This document shows positions 24,675 to 37,115 of a stretch of 64,000 nt of DNA, one piece after another. Made by a program: the position numbers and the translations under genes. A model generated the notes under the pieces. That model was given only the letters and a program-made list of their open reading frames with translations. It was not told where the DNA came from and made no database searches. Numbering within the stretch: the first letter of the stretch is position 1; every line of letters starts with the position of its first letter. This DNA comes from Aulostomus chinensis (Eukaryota; Chordata; Actinopteri; Syngnathiformes; Aulostomidae). The stretch is taken from positions 14,713,677 to 14,777,676 of the forward strand of contig JBBMOA010000020.1 of assembly GCA_037954235.1 (NCBI GenBank), given 5' to 3'.

Positions 24675-27600
24675 AATGTGTATTTGTAATTGCATAAGTT
24701 GCCTCATTTAATCATAAACCAGTGGCTTTTTAGTATGAGTCAGTTTGTTTTTTCATGGAGTAAAAAATGTTTTCCTTAAAACTACATAAATGGAAACATT
24801 CACATGGGTGTGCACTGTATTGTCTTTGACCATCATTCTCGTGGCTTTCCCTAATCTAGATGGATCCTGTTTCTCTCCAAACAGAACACCAAAGGGGGGT
24901 ATTAATCATTGGTAATTGAAGACCCTGCTGGGAGTAAATGAGCCTTAATCTGACAGCTGAGTGTGTACCATTAGCACCCGGGGGTCTTACAGTAGGCATT
25001 TGAATAACCCATTTGGTGCGAGGCTGATAGAGGCAGGATTAAAAGAATAGTCAGTAGTTTTGCTGCTGTGTTGGAGAGACTCTTCTCAACATCTAAAACA
25101 TGTCTGCATCTCCAGTGAGTAGCTAAAGCTATTTCAAGTTCAGTTACGGGCCAATGCTTTGGAAATGTTTCTTCTGCATCGCCGTCGTCGAAAAGAAACA
25201 TCAATCTGCTCAGATTGTATGCGACTTCTATGTGCTTTTATTAAATCTGATGAAACAATTTTAAAATTGTTGATCAGAGTTTGTAAGGAATAGAGATTCC
25301 TAAGATGCTTCATTCTTTCTCCTTTCAAAGAAATGTAACTGTTGTTCAGATAAAGTAGACACATTTTCAGAAATGAAAATGTATTGTCTGTCTTTTCCTT
25401 ATGCATTGTTTGAGCTGAAACTCTTAAATCTTATTTGACAGATAAGACCAGAATTCATATCTCTCTCCTCAGCTTAGGTTCTGCGCCTCAGTCATCCGTT
25501 GAAGAAATGAGAGAGAAAAAAGCGGCTCGAGATAGAAGGCAAAAAGTAAAACAATGATTTTTCAAACCATGTTTATTTCACTTTCATTAGATATGAAACG
25601 TCATAATAAAGATAAGCCGATCGGTCTGGTAGTCTGGCTGGAACGGATTCCAAAAAAAGCCAGTGCCCTAGAAAATGTCAGGCTGTGTGTCCTCCAAAAT
25701 TAAGAGAGGTATTTGTGTGTCCTTGCACCTTTCCACTATTTTCTCTGTTGGGCTAAAAGCCTTACAACCAAAAATGGTCATCCACACTGTTCCCTAACAA
25801 CACTTCCACTTCAAAAGCCAAAAACAGCTCAGGGAGGTGAGCAGAAGCAGCTGTGAAAAACAAATCAGAAGGTAAGATGAAGAGGATGATGTACTCTGCT
25901 TTCACCGGAACTGTTGCAGAACAAAGAGATGTAGCCATCATCAGTAAACAAATTAATGTCTCACTAATGGGTAGATACAATAATCTGAACATGTTGTTGA
26001 TGGAAATTAGAACCATTAACTTAAAACTAAACTATTTCGGGATGTAGCTATGATAGAAGTTGGCAGGGGAAAACCTAAAACTTGTTCATGCATATACAAA
26101 TAAAAGCGTATATGTGCACAATCAGGTCTCCTCCCATACATGTGCAATAGAGCAGCATCTATACAGGAAGAAGTATTCTGCACATGCACTATGCATCAAA
26201 GAATAGCAATGGCAACACACATGAAAGATGAACAGGAGTGGCTTTTGTACTTACGGCAAGAAAAAGGAGTGTGTCACCACTCAATCAGAACAGGAGCAAA
26301 GACAGAGGTCTGCATCCGCTCTGTCCTTGCGTATGTGCAGTTGTTGTTTGTGCGGCATTTGTGTTGTGCTAACCAGCGCGAGGTCATAACGAACTACTCT
26401 GAACAAAGACGTTCCACACAGAACATCCGCGTACCCTCCGGTAGGGCGGGATGATACAGACAAAAATGAATAGCACCATCATTTTCATCTAAAGCCCTGT
26501 TTTGAGATCAATTCTGTGTATATCATGCCTACTGTGCTACAGAAAATCATGTTGGATAATAATCAATCTTCATCTAATAGTTAATGTATGGTAATGAGTT
26601 AAAAATGTAACTTTTCACATTTTATCTGTGAGATATCCGCCTCGCTAGCTGTTTTTAAAATTTCTTTTGCTCAAATTGCCACAATTCTCTGTACTGAAAA
26701 CAATCCACAATGTAATTGCACATTTAGATGATATTTGATGTATTTCGGATGATGTGTTTTGCACCACACAGACCCTCACTCTGGCTGAAGATACTGTAAT
26801 TATGGTTTTCAGAACAAATTATCTGCACGGATCAAACAAAGGCAATATTCCTAAACCTGGAGGTGACACTGTCAGGGTCTTCACAGAGATTCAATCTTAA
26901 GCAAATATGTGAGCAAAAAGGAATTAACACAGATCTCTTGACTCTGGAATAGTGGAAGCCTTTGCTTGAACACTCTGCACCTTGCTGTTAACATCCTATA
27001 TGGCTTTTTAAGATTCACTCAAAGCTGCTCCATACACGTCATAGATGTCTTGCAAATGCACCGAAAACAAAATGCATTTTTCCCGCATTAAATCAATACC
27101 ATGGCAGTAACAGCAAACCATATGGAGCTGCAGACTATTGTAAACTATGAGACACTGTAAATGTGCTGTGAAGAAAAAGAAGAAGGAGATGTAAGAAAAC
27201 CGACATGGCTTCCTCTAATCTCTGCTGTGATTAACATCTATTCTTTTGTCTTTGCGCGTGACTGTGCGTGGGACAGTTGCAGTTTTCATCTATCAAAGGA
27301 TTTGCCTGCACACTTAAAGATGCATGTGGTTGTAAATTCTTTGTTTTGTGCGTGTGAGCAACTTTGTCGTCGTTCATACAGAGAGTAGGGAGGAAATGAC
27401 ATGGCTCTTAGCTTTCATTTCAGGTGTTGGATTTATTTGCACATAATGCTCTGCAATGCACAAGGAGGCACAAGGTAAAAGTGAAATGAAAATCTTGTTT
27501 TATAGTCAGTATGAATTTGATTGGGGTACTTCCATCCTATTCCCTTCTACATACTCAAGAACAGTCTATCTTTATATAGGATTCTCCTCTATTTCTTGCT

Positions 27601-28654
27601 CATCTCCAGCTTCCTGTTTTTCCTCGCCTGTGCTGTGTTTACTTGCAGTCCCACCCCGTTTTAATTTGCTTTTGCTTCACCTCTCTGCCCTCCTGCTTCT
27701 CTGTAACCTCCACTGCTGCTCAATAGTGCTGGAGGTTGTGACCCGGTGGTGGATTAACAGCTTCTCAGCCGGCTCGGCTACAGAGTGGGATTGACTCGGT
27801 ATACTCTGACCTGTCCTCTTAACTGCTAATTGGTTAACCCGCTAATCCAGCTGGTGGTCAATGATGACACACTCCAAAGGCAGCTTGGCTATTTGGCTTT
27901 AGCTCAGCTTTACTGTGCCAGGAAACTGTTGCCAAATGGAGTATCAGTTTATTAAGGACAAATGGTGAGAATACTCTGATAGTTTCTTGACACATACAGT
28001 AAGAATGGAACGCCTTTTGGTAAACAGTTAACTACTTACACACACCTCCCATCCTCTGAAAGTGTAAAGAAAGGATAGGTTCAGGCACAGTGGTCATAGA
28101 ACACCTGCAATTATGCAGACTTCAACACTTAATCACTGCTATTAAAAACACAGGCTTTAAATGTAGTTATATGAAACTACACAGGAGGTTAGTTCACAGA
28201 CAGAAACACGACTAAAAAATGTTTATCCTTCGTCTATTAAAATGAAACTAAAAATTAAGACCAATCAAGTTGACTGAAATGAGACTAAACCTTCTTGAGA
28301 CTGTGTCAACTTCTGTACCACAAGACTTCAGGAAAAAACAAGCGTGCGCCTGGCGGGAGGATGATCCCAGACATCAAAATATTGCAGGGCAACAGCAAAA
28401 AGTTTCTTGGAAGCTCAGCAGTGTGCTGACCTGTTGTTCTTTGTTTCTGTGATGGAAAGCTTTTTGTCCTGCACCTGTGTGTATTTTGGATGTGCGCACA
28501 ATTGTTCCTTTTTCAAACTGACGCAAGACTAAAATGCGATGACATCTACAAGCCGTGCTATTCAAAATACAAAGAACACATGACAGAAAATTAGAGACGT
28601 ATGAGTGTTCACCTCACCCAAAACACTGAAATTGCTTTTGAAGCACTTGCCATA
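24675..28654. other. Intergenic sequence, no gene seen
   Basis: Frames of up to 112 residues (27456-27794 plus; 26140-26454 plus) show no recognisable motif. Confidence 0.5.
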
Positions 28655-28658
28655 TTAA

Positions 28659-29427
28659 AGGAGGGGTAGACTCCCAGATTTCTTTTCACTTTTTGTTATA
28701 TCCTGGAATTTTTCATGATGTCTCGATGGCAATCAATGAACTATGATGTTTAAAAAGGAAGCATCAAAATCCATAATACATTAATTACCTCCACCCAATC
28801 AAAACCCGCTACCAGTTAGATTGGTTGGAACCGTTTAGCTGTCCATCAACAGCCGAAACCAGACGGCACCTGATTTGGCAGCTTAGCTTCCGTCAAAAGG
28901 CTGAGACCAGGAAGCCAAAAGTGGATATCAGCGCCGTGTTGGATCGGTATTTGGTGAGCAGCTTCAAGGAGGACGAGCATGGATCCAAAAGAAAACTCTT
29001 CAAAAAGAAAAAGGTCTTTTATAGAACTAGCAATAGATAAGAGGGAGAAGGACAATGGCTCGGTGCAACGCGAGCGATTCTTGGGGATTCATTTGCTTAC
29101 TAGAGGAGTCTAAAAGAATCAAAAAGTTTAGCTGCAGATGCGCAAGTAGCAGCCTTTCTTTTGGACGGGTAAGAAACCCATTTGCTGACTTTTGCTAGCT
29201 AACTGTAGAGGCTATATTTGCGGTAATTTATTGTCAATGTAGGTTGTGAGGAGCAAGGAGGGAGGGTTCATGATCAGAATATGATTCCAAAAAATGATTA
29301 GACAGATGTATGCCATATTGTTTGTATATCATGTTTCTTTTGTAAAAATTTTAAAAAAGAAAATAAAAGAATGTAAATAAAAGGGGGGGGGGGGAATAAA
29401 AAAAATCATGCGGCGCCAACCCCACCT
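28659..29427 (+). mobile_element. TTAA-flanked DNA transposon relic (piggyBac- or Kolobok-type), 769 bp
   Basis: TTAA sits at both ends (28655-28658 and 29428-29431), which fits the TTAA target duplication of piggyBac and Kolobok elements. The termini are inverted: AGGAGGGGTAGACTCC on the left and, read inward from the right, AGGTGGGGTTGGCGCC, with 12 of 16 bases matching. Inside, about 29075-29168 plus encodes a decayed exon, with LGDSFA, then a stop, then RSLKESKSLAADAQVAAFLLD. It ends at a GTAAG donor (29169-29173). I recall a similar RWRxLKE...DAxVAxFLLD signature in many uncharacterised teleost proteins. A run of twelve Gs at about 29383-29394 is near the right end. With no transposase left, it is non-autonomous or a deleted copy. 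Confidence 0.65.
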
Positions 29428-29431
29428 TTAA

Positions 29432-31750
29432 GCATTCAGTGGGATAAAGAAAATATGGATTATACCAGAGTTTGTGAAGGGAAGTTTCAGACATTTTTGT
29501 AGTTTTTAGTAGTTGGTCTCCATTAGTTTGAAGAAGTGAGACAAAGGAGAAAAACATCTTCATTTGACCGAACACCTACTTGTGTGTTTAATGTGTTTAA
29601 TGTAACTCTTAGACGCACGCTGCAAAGAAATTGAGGTCAAATTCACTTAGACAAAAACAGTTCATAGTTTACTTTGACTAAGATGAGACTGAAGTGCTCT
29701 GAATTTTTGTTAATTTGTACAAAGAACAACAGTTAGAGGACGACTGAATACAATGGAAAAATAACAAGGACGTTTGACACCCATAAATCAGAAGAAAAAC
29801 AAAAAAAGCAGTCAAAACGAACTCTACCCGAAGTGTAGAACTGTGCTTGCTAAAGCCAGAGTGAGCTGAGCTGATGTGCAGCCTGACTGGACAGCTGTGT
29901 TGACTTAAATTAGAAGAGGATTTGTTCTGTCACAGGAGTTGATGACTTCAACCTTTAGATACTTCACGTACTGTATACCAGGACATTGTAGCCTACCGAC
30001 AAAGGCATAATTGAACCAGGAAGAGTTGAAATAAAATTAATTCTCACTCCTGGGAGCTTACACATCAGGATGGCAGCAAATTAGAGAGCAATGACAGAAC
30101 AACCCTGACACATTCTTCCAAGCTAGTAAGTGGAAACAGGAAGACCGGGGATCTTAGCCTCCCTCCTGCTTGTCCTGTTCATGTTTATTGCTGACATCAT
30201 CCATCACACAACGACTAACGTGCTGTACCTTTGCAGAGCTGTCCAACAGGGAGCAGCCTCTGTCTTTAATCTCTTTTGCCTCACTCACCTCTTTGCTGTT
30301 TGACTGCCGCCCTCTGGTCCCAGTCTATGGGGGGCTCTGCGCTCCATCTCCTTCATTTGACCGGATCTGACTCCATCCCCATGTTGGTTTTATGGACAAA
30401 AGGCTCGCTGTGAAGTGTATCAACATGTCTCTAGAGACTCCTAAATTCATTCCTCATGTAAGCCAGTCACAGTTTATCCACTTCAGGAATAAAGCTCTTA
30501 TCTAACAGTGCCTCTGGAGTCCTTGTTGTTAACATGCAGGTTTGGAAGACTTAAACAAACTACAAATATTGTCTTAGAATGATTATTACAGACTTTTGAA
30601 TTCAAAGTCATTAAATGAGAAAACAGAAGTTTTTCTAAATTTTCGTAAAAATGGCATCCTGTATTTCACTTGTTCTGGCACTGAAACCGAGTGTTAGAAG
30701 TGTACAATAAGAGTAGAGAGGAGGATTTGTCATTGGTAGTGTGTTGCACTGGTTACTGAAATAGACCAAGTCGTAATGAGTTTATTCAAAGACTCCCTTC
30801 CATCCCTGATGCTGAATTGATTATCTTTATTAGATAATAGAGGTGAAACGAGGGCCATCCTAGAGCCAAACCACCGACAGTGAGAAATCACAAAGGATGA
30901 GTAATCTGAATGAAGATAAACCAGCGGCTCTTAATTACCTCGTAGCTAAACTTATTGTTTTGCCATGTCCAATCTGCTGCTCTCTCTGTTTAGAATAACA
31001 GCATTAAGCTCAATAGTGCCGTATGTTGTGTTTTGGATCTGTTAACTCACATTCTGGAGATTCTGATGCTCAGGGTCCTGTTTTCCTCTCATTTGTGCCA
31101 TGTATGTGTTGTGCGCCGCCGCCCCCCCCCCCCCCCCCCCAGCAAACTGGAACAAATGTTGAGGCTAATTGAGCCAGTTAATGAAATAGCTCTCTCTCTA
31201 TGTCTCTCGCTCTATGTCTCTCGCTCTCTCACCCTCACACACAGCTGGTTGAATAAGATAGAGAAATGAGTGGTCAAGGACTATTTAATGATATGATGGA
31301 GGGGGGGTGGTGCGTAGATGTGTGTTTGCGTGCGTGTGTACCCATGCACATATTTGGATGTCAGACACAGGACTAAAGGGATGTATGATGGCTGATGGGA
31401 TGGATTAGTCAGAAGGGAAGTTACAGTAAGTGGCTCCTTAATGGGCAGCTGTGGCCTCATCTGTCAAATGTGAATGCCGCATTTAACCACGACATCAGGC
31501 AGTATACTCACACTCTCCGGAGCTCAAATGGCAGTTAAGACCCTCTTATTCAGAATATGTCCCTGTTTCTTAAATATAAGCATTTGCTTCTTGTCTCTGT
31601 TTTAAATCAATGTAAATGGAATACTCTGGCATTCACAAGCGATTTGCTAACATCAGCTTGACGACTGGAAATATGCGATCTCCCTTTTTCACTATTTTCT
31701 TGAGGGAGCTTCTGTTGTTTTCAGCTGCAATATAATTACAGCATATACAG
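29432..31750. other. Intergenic sequence, no gene seen
   Basis: Contains a 19-base C-run at 31122-31140 and a CTCTCG-rich patch at about 31190-31232. No recognisable frame. Confidence 0.5.
31122..31140. repeat. Poly-C run
   Basis: Nineteen C residues after a GCCGCC stretch. Length is likely unreliable in any assembly. Confidence 0.85.
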
Positions 31751-32132
31751 GCAGCATGGTGGTGCAGTGGTCAGCACTGTTGCCTCACAGCAAGAAGGTT
31801 CCAGATTCGAGCCCCAGCTCGGGCACTGGATCTTTCTGTGTGAGTCTCCATGTTCTCCCTGTGTTTGCGTGGGTTCTCTCTGGTACTCCAGCTTCCTCCC
31901 ACAGTCCAAAGACATCAAGAGGGGACGAGGCTGATTGATACTCTAAATTGACCGTAGGTGTGACTGTGAGTGTGAATGGTTGTCTGTCTCAATGTGTTGG
32001 TCCTGAGATGGACTGGTGACACGTCCAGGGTAAATTCTGCCTCTCGCCTAAAGGCTGCTGGGATAGACTCCAGGCCGCCCCGTGACCCTGAACAGGATAA
32101 GGAGTGGAAAATGGATGGATGGATGGATGGAT
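31751..32132 (+). mobile_element. tRNA-derived SINE with (TGGA)n tail
   Basis: The 5' part is tRNA-like: an A-box-like TGGTGCAGTGG at 31760-31770 and a B-box-like GATTCGAGCCC at about 31805-31815. The body holds phrases common to a very abundant fish SINE (TGTTCTCCCTGTG, CTCCCACAGTCCAAAGACAT, ATGGACTGGTGAC, GAACAGGATAAG). It ends in AAATGGATGGATGGATGG, a tail style shared with Rex3/RTE LINEs. Length, about 380 bp, is consistent with a full copy. Flanking ATAATTA words could be a weak target duplication. It is intergenic and on the same strand as samd5. Confidence 0.8.
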
Positions 32133-32423
32133 AATTATGAACATTTAAATTTGCATGTTTAAATTTCAAGGATTGACATGTAAAATCTTTGACTATTATT
32201 TGCCGTCACAGCTCCTGTTTTACTGGAAACGGTGTGAGACCTAAAGACACTACAATTTAAAGCAGTATTTTTTTTTAAGGGCCCAAATGCTTTGTATCGC
32301 ATGTAGCGTTTATTAAAGAGCTTCATCATTATTAAGTGATATAACCATGTAGCGTGTGAAGCTATATACCACCAAAATTGCCCACTTTCCGAATGCTGTC
32401 ATTTTCCCTGAGGATGACATAAT

Positions 32424-33257
32424 TAAGGCCCGACCGATTTAATCGTCCGACCGATTAAATCAGCCTATTATAGCCCGTTTGAGAATAATCGGTATTTGGC
32501 CTAAACTGGCCGATAATTCCTGTTTATTTTTCTTCCAGAAATAAAATGCAGGGAATAAGACATGGTTTCACTTTAAAAGGAAAGGGCTTGTGAATGTTTT
32601 AATTTTGTTCTCATAATTCTTGTCCCACACGACCTTATTCTTTTGCGGTTGTTTGTTTTTTATTGTTAGTTTCAAAGATGTAAGATGAGCAGAAGAGTTG
32701 TACATCAACTTTGTTGTTTGCACTTTATTTTAAAAACAAAAAAAAAACACCACCACCACCAACGGTGCCTTGACTTTCAGTAGGGGCTTGTGAATATTTA
32801 AATTTTGTTCTTATCATTCTTGCCCCACTCAAAATACCTCATTCTTTTGCAGTTGTTTGTTTTTATTGTTTGTTTCAAAGATGTGAGATGATGAACAAAA
32901 TAGTTGGATGTTAGAATTACCTTTTTGCACTTTATTATTGTTATTATTATTATTTTAAAAAGCTAATGCTTCATTTTTGTTGGCCTTATGTTAAGGATGG
33001 TTATTGTGTTAATATGCTGCTTGCTTCAATTCATTTTCTGCCTCTAATTTACATCTTTGTAGAAGTCTGAAAGGCTCAAAAGCAGCCATTTGTTCTATAT
33101 ATATATGAAAAAAAATTAAGTATATATATATTTTAAACCTAAATCAACACAATTTTAAAATTTAATTAAAAAAAATCATCTAATTAATCTGTTATCGGAT
33201 TTTTTTCCCTCCAAAAATCGGCATCAGCTTCAAAAAGTCCAAATCGGTCGGGCGCTA
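32424..33257. mobile_element. Complete 834-bp non-autonomous hAT-type element with 8-bp target duplication
   Basis: Identical GACATAAT copies flank the element at 32416-32423 and 33258-33265, and an 8-bp duplication is the hAT hallmark. Terminal inverted repeats are TAAGGCCCGACCGATTT (left) and TAGCGCCCGACCGATTT (right, read inward), 15 of 17 matching. Sub-terminal sequence on both sides is rich in ATCGG and CCGAT words. No transposase frame is present. The interior holds a ~200-bp direct duplication starting at 32584 and 32784 (GGGCTTGTGAAT, then CATTCTTTTGC, then TTTCAAAGATGT). It depends on a hAT transposase supplied from elsewhere. Family name unknown to me. Confidence 0.9.
32584..32960 (+). 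repeat. Two ~200-bp direct repeat units inside the hAT-type element
   Basis: Unit one starts at 32584 and unit two at 32784. They share GGGCTTGTGAAT, AATTTTGTTCT, CATTCTTTTGC, GTTTGTTT, TTTCAAAGATGT and TGCACTTTATT in the same order. Divergence between them is substantial, so the duplication is older than the insertion or the copies have decayed separately. Confidence 0.75.
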
Positions 33258-33265
33258 GACATAAT

Positions 33266-34587
33266 GTTCTCGTACAGGATTTATTTAACCTCCAATTTAG
33301 TCTTGTGGACAGGTAAGCAAGAACTGACAGCATTTGCAACTCCTCGCTTACAGAAGTCTTTTACATACCTCTAACTGGCAACCACAAAGGGCTGCAAAGA
33401 CTTGGTCATAAGAGATATATAGCAAGGAATCACAGATACCCATCAGCATTTGCTTCCTGTCAAGAGGCAAGACTGAATTCATGGTAACATTCAAAAAGAT
33501 CTAGCTTTTCATGCAATTTAGGAAACTTGGGACATAACACAGTACATGCTCAGATATGTCAAAACCCACCCACAGAGTCTCTTGCTTCCAGTCACTCAAG
33601 AATAATAAAAAAAAAACCAGGGTTGCTGTTCAGTTCTTTTGTAAATAGTTTCAGCAGGCTTACTTCAATAACCTTGACATATCAATGGGATATTCCATCA
33701 TCACAGTGTACATTTTGGGCCCTTGGTTAACGTCAAACCCTTCTTATTTGTTATCGCCTCTGAATGAAAGGTTTAAAATAACAACCCCTTTCAATCAGAA
33801 AAAGAATCAGACAAACAAATGCAACCTAAGGCTGAGTAATGAAGTGAAATCAAATAGCAATTCACTTTGATTAACAGCACAGGCGTCGTTTTAACCCTGA
33901 AGCAATCACACAAATTGACGAGAATGAAGAGGCTCTTAGCATTGCAGAAACTGTAGATTCTTGCTCATGTGAAATGAGTGGGAATCAATAATGGACCACA
34001 GGAGGTTTGGAAGTCTGCTGGGATTTTTCCATTCAAATCCAACAGGCAGGAATTCTAAAGCTTGTTCCATTACAATATTGATCAGGAAATAAGTATGTTT
34101 TCCTTGTGTTTTCTTGCATGCTAGCTTCCTCTCACACTCTCTCACTCATGCACCATTTACTTATTCATGTAATTGAATGATAATTTATTTGCACTTTTTG
34201 TAAAACGACTAATTTGACGTTTCTCTGCATGGCAACAGTGTCCTAGTTGCAGTGCTGTCTTTGAGCTTCCCCATGTACCTTTTGGACAATGCCTAGAAAC
34301 TGTGCCTCACCTCTAAATGGAATATTCAATTTGGAAGTCAAAGTGGTTTTATGCTTCCGTTGAATGTTGCTTAGTGCTGGAGGTGGTAATCAATCCAAAT
34401 GTTAAGCGTGTTAATAAATGTGTTTCCTGCAGACCACCCAAGGCTCATCAAAGTGCTGCAATCCCAGGAGGCTGCTTGTGTCTGCACGGTAGCTGTGTGG
34501 TCTCACATGCTGCATAAAGTGGGAGATGTGTTTTTTAACATTGCGTGTGTGTTTATGTATCTGTGTTTGTGTGTCAGGCTGTGTGTT

Positions 34588-34618
<31 letters not shown>

Positions 34619-34746
34619 CACGTTCTAATTTTCTCCGCTGCATAATGTGCACCATTTGAATCCAAGGTCACACCGCTTCTATTAAAATTAATTCAAATAC
34701 CTGGATCCCAGTCAATATTAGCTAGAATCGGTGGAATGCAGATTCC
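33266..34746. other. Intergenic sequence with one GT microsatellite
   Basis: No recognisable frame. GT repeat at 34590-34618. Confidence 0.5.
34590..34618. repeat. (GT)n microsatellite
   Basis: About fourteen uninterrupted units. Confidence 0.95.
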
Positions 34747-34772
34747 GGGGTGGGGGGGTGGGGGTGGGGGGG
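34747..34772 (+). other. G-quadruplex motif with single-base loops
   Basis: Four G-runs of 4, 7, 5 and 7 bases are separated by single T residues. One-base loops with long G-runs are the most stable class of predicted quadruplex. It is in intergenic sequence with no obvious promoter beside it. Confidence 0.8.
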
Positions 34773-36589
34773 TGAAATTGATTTCTGCTGCCCATTCTGC
34801 ATAGACACACTTTAATGTGGTAAACATGAGTCTTGAGCACATGCTCTCTGTTCTATCTGCTCTGAAAGGATTCTCCTTTCAGCTTCACAAGACTGCTGTT
34901 ACTTGATTTTATGTTTGTATTTAATGTGGTTTGAAATAGCTGGAACATGTCAAGTAGTTGTCTCATTTGTCCTTATTTGATTCAGAACAGAAAAGAATGA
35001 ATGTGGCACCAAATAAGGCATCAAACTACTTTTATCTAAAGGTGGTTCCTTATCTGATTCCTTGATTATTTGCTTTAATTTTCACGTTTTATTTTCATTT
35101 AAAACGTTCTTCGTTTTTCTCAATTTTAGTTTTTGCTGTGTGAGAGTTTTCATTGGTTTTGCTTCATTGAAACCACTTTGTAACTTTGTTTTGAAAGGCA
35201 CTATACAAATAAATTTGTTATTATTACTATCACCGCTGTTGTTGAAAATAAATTGACTAGAATAAAATACATCAACAAATAAAACTGATAACAAAAACAA
35301 ATCAAAAAGTGGAATTTGTTTTTGTTCGTATCAAATAATTTGTTTCCTAAACAATTTAACTAAGCCGAGTTCTCTCTAGAAATATTATCCGTGTAGAGAA
35401 TCAACAATCGGAGGCAGAACACTGGTGGCTGTAAAACCCTGCCCGTTACCTTCAATAATTCATGTCTGTCATCAAGAACGTTTCATTCTGGTAGCGATTC
35501 ATCTTTGTTCCTGTGGAAAACTCTTCTTAAGGCAGCCAGGTTCCAATCATTTCACAATTTCGTGGAATTACTGCTCTTCTCGAAATCATCATACTCGGCA
35601 TGCTTCGTTTCACCACACGCACACTCTTCTAATAATAATAGGGTGGGATGCTGGAGGAATGTGTCCAGGCAAGCAAAACATTGTGCTGCTGGTTTGGCAG
35701 AAATCTCACGAGTCCTACCATTTTCTCCCTCTTGTGCAATCAAGGGTTTTGTGCACCTCCGTGTTTAGCGGTGAGAGACAAGACAACAAACAGTATCTGT
35801 GTAGCAGCTCTGATAGTCAGGCGATACTCTGACGGTGACGCTGCCTGTAGAAGCTCTTCATCAATCGCCAAATCACAATGGAAAACCAGTTTTGTTTGTC
35901 AGTTGTTATATAAAACAGAAAATTATTAGTGAAGATTTTGCCATTACAGCTGTAGAATCCTCACAGCCGTGTAGTGGTGTTAATGATAAAAACATACCAG
36001 TGGGAGGCAGCAATGCAAAATATGTGTGTAGTCTGCCAGATACAACTTACTCAACCTGGGTTCTTGTCCGTACTTGTGTTTTTGTTCACTTGAATGTCTT
36101 CAGTCAGGTTTCTTAGCACTGATCGCTGGTGTTGCTGGACATGGGTAGGGTTACATGCAACTTGCACGTAACTCCTCGTTAGATATAATAAATATGTTTA
36201 TTGTGAATAAATTACAGCCCAAATGCTGTTCCAATGGAGAGACTGCAACCAATCAAGTACAGTCGAAACTCAAATAGTCAACGATGTGTGATCTTGTTCC
36301 ACGCATTGACCTGCCATCATCAAAGAGAACATCCATGGGGAATGCAATCCTGGCTCTGATGTCTGAGTCTTTGGTCTCCATCTTAAACTATTATTGGTGA
36401 AACTACATATTTCCATATTTTTATGCAGCTTTAACATTGAACAGGAGTGCTATCTTTTCATTTCTATCTCTGATTACAATCTTGCTTCTGTACTACATAA
36501 CATACTGTGTATCATCAGTGGAACTATCTTTCACTAATGATAGTTCAAAGTTTAAAAAGAAACCCTCATGCATTTTTTTTCCTCTCTTC
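34773..36589. other. Intergenic sequence, no gene seen
   Basis: A 135-residue frame at 35425-35832 is not recognised and overlaps alternative frames of similar length, so it is likely chance. The LINE-like tail at 35150-35245 is listed separately. Confidence 0.5.
35150..35245 (+). mobile_element. 3' tail fragment of a LINE or SINE, ending in (ATT)n
   Basis: The string TTTGTAACTTTGTTTTGAAA, then GGCACTATACAAATAAA and a short TTATTATTAC repeat, matches my memory of the 3' end of fish non-LTR elements that end in a CTATAxAAATAAA-type stem and ATT repeats. Only the last ~95 bp are recognisable. Confidence 0.5.
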
Positions 36590-36656
36590 TGAGCTTGTTT
36601 CCAAACCATCGTGCCCGCATGGTGGTGAGAACTGAACCATGACATCTGTGTATCGT
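36590..36656. mobile_element. Terminal fragment of a hAT-type MITE
   Basis: The block ends in TATCGTTACATCCCTA, the complement of a TAGGGATGTAACGATA-type end found on many fish hAT elements, and is preceded by the CCATCGTGCCCGCATGGTGG and GAACTGAACCATGAC words usual near that end. I found no matching left end with a target duplication, so it is a truncated copy. Confidence 0.45.
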
Positions 36657-36782
36657 TACATCCCTAATGTGTGTACTTTATGCCTGTGCATATAGAATGG
36701 CATCAGCAGTAATGCGATCCCTGCATGGATCCGACGTGGTGAGGAAGGAGCTGAGCCAGAGGGCGAAACTGTCAATTCAATT

Positions 36783-37115
36783 TACCAGTTGATTTACGTT
36801 CCGATACTCACCTATGACCACCAGCTTTAGCGAGTGACCGAAACGGCATCGTACATCCATGAACAAGTCGTCTGAAATGAGTTTCCTCTGCAGGGTGGCT
36901 GGGTTCAGCCTCAGGAGATGGCTGAGGTGGTTTGGGCATCTGCCCCCTGGGTAGCCTCTTTGGATGTTGTGTCGGATGTTTTCCACATGTAGGTCCCAGA
37001 CCCAGAACCCTAGGGGGATTACATATCGCATCTGTGCTGGGAACCCTTTGGTGTACCCCAAGAGGAGGTGCAGTGTCTTGCTGGGTGGTTGGCCACCACA
37101 GCCTGGTCCCAGATT
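36783..37115 (+). mobile_element. Second Rex3 LINE 3' fragment
   Basis: Plus-strand sequence carries decayed words of the Rex3 3' coding region: ATTTACGTTCCGATACTCAC, then GTGACCGAAACG, GAAATGAGTTTCCTCTGCAG and GGGTGGCTGGGTTCAGCCTC, then GAGGTGGTTTGGGCATCTG and CCAGACCCAGAACCCTAGGG. Compared with the copy at 3690-4442, the piece between GGTTCAGCCTC and GAGGTGGTTT is deleted by several tens of bases. All frames are broken. It is an older copy than the first, judging by decay. Confidence 0.7.
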
